From an uncultured Collinsella sp. (GTDB lineage: Bacteria; Actinomycetota; Coriobacteriia; Coriobacteriales; Coriobacteriaceae): 34,178 bases of DNA. The DNA is taken from positions 1 to 34,178 of the forward strand of contig CABUIE010000018.1 of NCBI GenBank assembly GCA_902491565.1, in the 5' to 3' direction. Numbering within the stretch: position 1 is the stretch's first letter; every line of letters begins with the position of its first letter. Below, in pieces: positions 31,279 through 34,178 of this stretch. Position numbers and translations under genes: made by a program. The notes beneath the pieces are model-generated. The model did no database searches and was not told the origin of the DNA. It saw only the letters and a program-made list of their open reading frames with translations.

Positions 31279-33828
31279 ATGGATACGAAAGAGCTCGAAA
31301 AGTTTTGCCCTTGGGCACGCATCCGCTTAATTGATGAGGTACGTCAGCGTTGCTATGCCTACGGGCTCGACGATGCGGGGCGTGAAGAATTCGATCGCGA
31401 TGCAACCATTGTTAAAGGCACGGTGCTCTCTGCGCTCGAGCGTTCGCAACGTTCGGAGCTATATCGCCGTATAGAGCATGGCGGCTATGCGCGCTTTTGC
31501 GAGGAAATGGCCTATACCTGGTTCAATCGCTTTGCTGCAATACGCTATATGGAAGTGCAAGGCTATCTGCCCTGTGGCGTGCGCATGCTAAGTTCATATT
31601 GCGAAACCTCGGAGTACGATAGTTTTTCGCCAGACTGCTTGCGCATGCCGACGGAGCTTGATCTGTCGGGCTTAGAGCGCGATCGCGTGTTTGACCTTGT
31701 CGCGGCGGCAGATGATGAGGCGCTGTTCCGTCTCATTTTGGTGGCTCAGATGAACGAGCTCGCTGAGTGCCTGCCCTCCATCTTCGGTCGCGTGGGCACG
31801 GCGGATGCGTTGCTGCTTCCGACAAGGCTTTTGGACCGCGGTGAAGAAGGTGTGTTGTGCGCTCTTGTCGAACGGGTTAAGCGAAGCACGTGGGAAAACG
31901 TCGAGTCCCTGGGCTGGATGTATCAGTTCTACAATTCCGAGGTCAAAGACGCATTCTTTAAATCTAAGGCCAAGGAGACGCCGGACACCATCGGTCCGGC
32001 CACACAGCTGTTTACGCCCAACTGGATCGTGCGCTACATGGTGCAGAACTCTTTGGGGCGTTTGTGGATGCTGAACAACCCGGGAAGTCACCTGCGTGAT
32101 GGAATGGAGTACTACATCGAGCCTGATGCGGAGCACGAGGACTTCATTAAAATCGAGAGCCCTGAGGATATTTCGCTGTGCGACCCGGCTTGTGGATCGG
32201 GCCATATTCTCGTTTACGCTTTTGAACTCTTGGCAAAGATGTATTTAGAGCGCGAATACCGCTCGCGCGATATTCCCGGACTCATTCTGTCCAAGAACCT
32301 TCATGGTATGGAAATTGACTCCCGTGCCGCTCAGATTGCAGGGTTGGCGCTGGCTATGTGTGCCCGAGAGATGGATAGGCGATTCTTTAATCGTGGGGTT
32401 CAGGCGGATATTGCCGTGCTCGAGCCGATTGTGCTGGAGGAGGATGACATTCCGCAGGGCGCCGCACTTACCAAGAAGAAGGATCTGATCGACGCTCTGG
32501 CGCACCTGGACGAGATTGGATCGCTGCTTGTTCCGAATGAGGGCGATCTTGCCGCACTGCGTGAGGCGATCGAACTCACCGGCACCGATGGTCTGTTTGA
32601 CGGTAGTTCTAAAAATAAACTGGAATGTGCCCTTAAGACCTGTGAGATCCTGGACCGCCGCCACGACTGCGTGGTGGCCAACCCGCCCTACATGGGTAGC
32701 TCCAGCTTTGGCCCTTTCATGTCCAAGTGGGTCAAGAAGAGCTACCCCGACGTGAAGAGCGATCTGTTCTCCAGCTTTGTCGTTCGTATGTTCAATCTCG
32801 CCAAGGACCACGGCGAGTGCGGTGTCATGTCGCCCTTCGTCTGGATGTTCATCGGAAGCTACGAGAAGCTCCGCAACGAGATTATCGACAACAGAACGCT
32901 GACTTCTCTCATCCAGCTCGAGTACTCGGGCTTCGCTGGCGCGACTGTGCCCATCTGTACCTACACGTTCCACAACTCATTCATCAAGGGCTACAAGGGC
33001 GGCTATGTGCGCCTTTCGGACTTCGTTGGAGCTTCCGTTCAGGCCCCGAAGGCTCTCGAGGCGATCCAAGACCCCGACTGCGTCTGGTTCTATCGCCGCG
33101 ACGCCGAGACCTTCAAACAGATCCCCGGTACCCCCATAGCCTACTGGGCTAGCGACGCTCTTCTGGATGCGTTTGAAAACGCAAAGCAACTCAGTGAGTA
33201 CGGCAAACCGCGTCAAGGGCTTGCTACTGGTGAAAACGCTCGTTTCGTTCGCGAGTGGTGGGAAGTCGATGGTTGTAAGAGCGCCTACTCCTGTGGGTCT
33301 ATTCAAGAGTCAATTGAAAGCGCTTGTAAATGGTTTCCCTACAACAAGGGTGGCGATTTCCGTAAATGGTACGGAAATAATAGCGCAGTTGTTAACTGGG
33401 AGAATGACGGATGGGAGATTCGTAATTACAAAGACCAGAATGGCAAATTGCTTTCCAGGCCACAGAATACAAACTGCTTCTTTAGTCCATCGATTACCTG
33501 GTCGAAGATTTCGAGCGGGTCTATTGCATTTCGCTTTAAGCCTGCTGGCCATGTGTTTGATGTGGCGGGTACAAGCGTTTTTAGCGATCAGAAATCACTC
33601 AAGTATCTCCAGGGAGCTTGTAACAGTTCTGTGATAATGAGCGTCGCGAGCATGCTTTCGGCGACGCTCAATTTCGAGGTAGGCCAAATCGCAACCTACC
33701 CGATTATTCAGAACGAAGAGCAGAAGCCGCTGGTCAACAATATGGTTGACTCGTGCCGTGAATTATCAAAAACCGACTGGGACTCGTTTGAAACCTCTTG
33801 GGATTTCAAGCGCCATCCGCTGATATAG
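31279..33828 (+). CDS. pglX: BREX adenine-specific DNA methyltransferase PglX, short C-terminus
   Basis: The N6-adenine methyltransferase that marks host DNA in BREX, 849 residues; relatives usually have about 1100-1250. The N-terminus ARIRLIDEVRQRCYAYGL and AYTWFNRFAAIRYMEVQGYLP are typical. The SAM site is CDPACGSGHILVYAFELL (about 297-314), LFTPNWIVRYMVQNSLGRLW precedes it, and the catalytic motif is NPPYMGSS near 469. After residue about 634 the target-recognition part starts, and base use changes from C/G-rich to clearly more AT-rich. The protein stops at TSWDFKRHPLI, a point where longer members continue. It could be a natural short form, a truncation, or one arm of a recombining pglX. 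The start follows AGGGAG. Confidence 0.9.
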   Translation: MDTKELEKFCPWARIRLIDEVRQRCYAYGLDDAGREEFDRDATIVKGTVLSALERSQRSELYRRIEHGGYARFCEEMAYTWFNRFAAIRYMEVQGYLPCGVRMLSSYCETSEYDSFSPDCLRMPTELDLSGLERDRVFDLVAAADDEALFRLILVAQMNELAECLPSIFGRVGTADALLLPTRLLDRGEEGVLCALVERVKRSTWENVESLGWMYQFYNSEVKDAFFKSKAKETPDTIGPATQLFTPNWIVRYMVQNSLGRLWMLNNPGSHLRDGMEYYIEPDAEHEDFIKIESPEDISLCDPACGSGHILVYAFELLAKMYLEREYRSRDIPGLILSKNLHGMEIDSRAAQIAGLALAMCAREMDRRFFNRGVQADIAVLEPIVLEEDDIPQGAALTKKKDLIDALAHLDEIGSLLVPNEGDLAALREAIELTGTDGLFDGSSKNKLECALKTCEILDRRHDCVVANPPYMGSSSFGPFMSKWVKKSYPDVKSDLFSSFVVRMFNLAKDHGECGVMSPFVWMFIGSYEKLRNEIIDNRTLTSLIQLEYSGFAGATVPICTYTFHNSFIKGYKGGYVRLSDFVGASVQAPKALEAIQDPDCVWFYRRDAETFKQIPGTPIAYWASDALLDAFENAKQLSEYGKPRQGLATGENARFVREWWEVDGCKSAYSCGSIQESIESACKWFPYNKGGDFRKWYGNNSAVVNWENDGWEIRNYKDQNGKLLSRPQNTNCFFSPSITWSKISSGSIAFRFKPAGHVFDVAGTSVFSDQKSLKYLQGACNSSVIMSVASMLSATLNFEVGQIATYPIIQNEEQKPLVNNMVDSCRELSKTDWDSFETSWDFKRHPLI

Positions 33829-33836
33829 GTGATTAT

Positions 33837-34133
33837 GTGACAGCAGAGAAGAGCCAGTTCGACGAGGGCGTTAAAAGAGTCTCTAGCCTTTTGGCACTGT
33901 ATGAAAACTTACAAAAAGAGGGGTCTACTAGAACGTCGAAGGAAAAAAGGCCGACGGATATCTTGCGCGCTGCTCTTGTTTTACTTCATTCGGCGGAAGA
34001 GGACTATTTTCGCAATGTACTCATTCATTGGTATCCCTTAAAGGCTGATCCAAAAGCCTTGAGCGAAGTCTCGCTAGCCGGCAGTGATGGAAGAACGTCC
34101 AAGTACACCTTTGATAGATTCGCTTCCTTTTAA
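33837..34133 (+). CDS. Small HEPN-like protein gene after pglX
   Basis: A 98-residue frame with GTG start. The ribosome site AGGTGA overlaps the pglX stop, so translation is probably coupled. FDEGVKRVSSLLALYENLQ is helical, then DILRAALVLLHSAEEDYFRNVL has an Arg-x6-His pattern (RAALVLLH) that fits the HEPN ribonuclease motif. I recall similar sequences (ILRAA.V..HA..ED..R) in proteins twice this length, so this copy may be cut short; it ends at KYTFDRFASF. The function is unproven, but HEPN proteins are common RNA-cutting effectors in defence loci. The rest of the BREX operon (pglZ, brxL) would lie beyond the window edge. Confidence 0.5.
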   Translation: MTAEKSQFDEGVKRVSSLLALYENLQKEGSTRTSKEKRPTDILRAALVLLHSAEEDYFRNVLIHWYPLKADPKALSEVSLAGSDGRTSKYTFDRFASF

Positions 34134-34178
34134 TATGAGCAGGACATTGTCAAGAGGCAAAATCGGGCCTGGCCCCAA
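34134..34178. other. Window end
   Basis: Forty-five bases with no recognisable feature. The BREX operon is expected to continue to the right. Confidence 0.5.

Overview
The window looks like a chromosomal segment of a high-GC gut actinobacterium of the class Coriobacteriia, most likely Collinsella or a close relative. That placement rests on base composition, codon use, frequent 'cgaaagg'-type ribosome binding sites and gene families I recognise. It is inference; there is no rRNA or marker gene here. I see no rRNA, tRNA, CRISPR array, insertion sequence or integrase.

Layout. 1-1.8 kb: an M20 dipeptidase preceded by a 38-bp perfect palindrome and followed by a long hairpin and a terminator. 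2.0-5.7 kb: the phosphate transporter operon pstS-pstC-pstA-pstB, with no phoU behind it. 5.9-8.5 kb: an ABC-F ATPase followed closely by a Cof-type HAD phosphatase. 8.76-9.15 kb: a short DtxR/MntR-family regulator. 9.3 kb: a 127-nt foldback between convergent genes. 9.4-12.2 kb: a minus-strand zinc/cadmium module (ArsR sensor, free-standing HMA metallochaperone, P1B ATPase) with three copies of one operator. 12.5-13.7 kb: a putative PD-(D/E)XK-like nuclease, with a diverged relative at 22-23 kb. 14.1-16.3 kb: a DEDDh exonuclease divergent from a putative manganese exporter with a histidine-rich loop. 16.5-17.5 kb: a coupled DUF188/HdeD pair. 17.8-19.7 kb: a nitroreductase and two tandem histidine phosphatases. 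19.9-21.8 kb: a DUF1015-like protein and an ArgE/DapE-like M20 peptidase. 23.1-23.3 kb: a MITE-like foldback. 23.4-25.7 kb: serC-serA. 25.8-26.3 kb: an orphan Phd-like antitoxin, divergent from the left part of a BREX phage-defence operon (brxA, brxB, brxC, pglX) that runs off the right edge. A small HEPN-like gene follows pglX.

How the genes work together. The ArsR promoter has a near-consensus -35/-10 pair with the operator inside it, and a second exact copy lies just downstream. A third copy sits before the ATPase, so sensor, chaperone and pump probably form a zinc-derepressed regulon. The MntR-like regulator and the putative manganese exporter lie 6 kb apart but share an 18-bp quasi-palindrome, each ending one base before a candidate -35 element. 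This is a good candidate for an undescribed manganese regulon signal. The BREX operon has its own perfect inverted repeat just upstream of brxA. A Phd-like DNA-binding protein sits where other BREX loci often carry a regulator. pglX is shorter than usual and visibly mosaic in its C-terminal third.

Most likely to be new: the shared manganese-type operator, the Phd-BREX pairing with its operators, the HEPN-like gene inside the BREX locus, and the two-member nuclease-like family.
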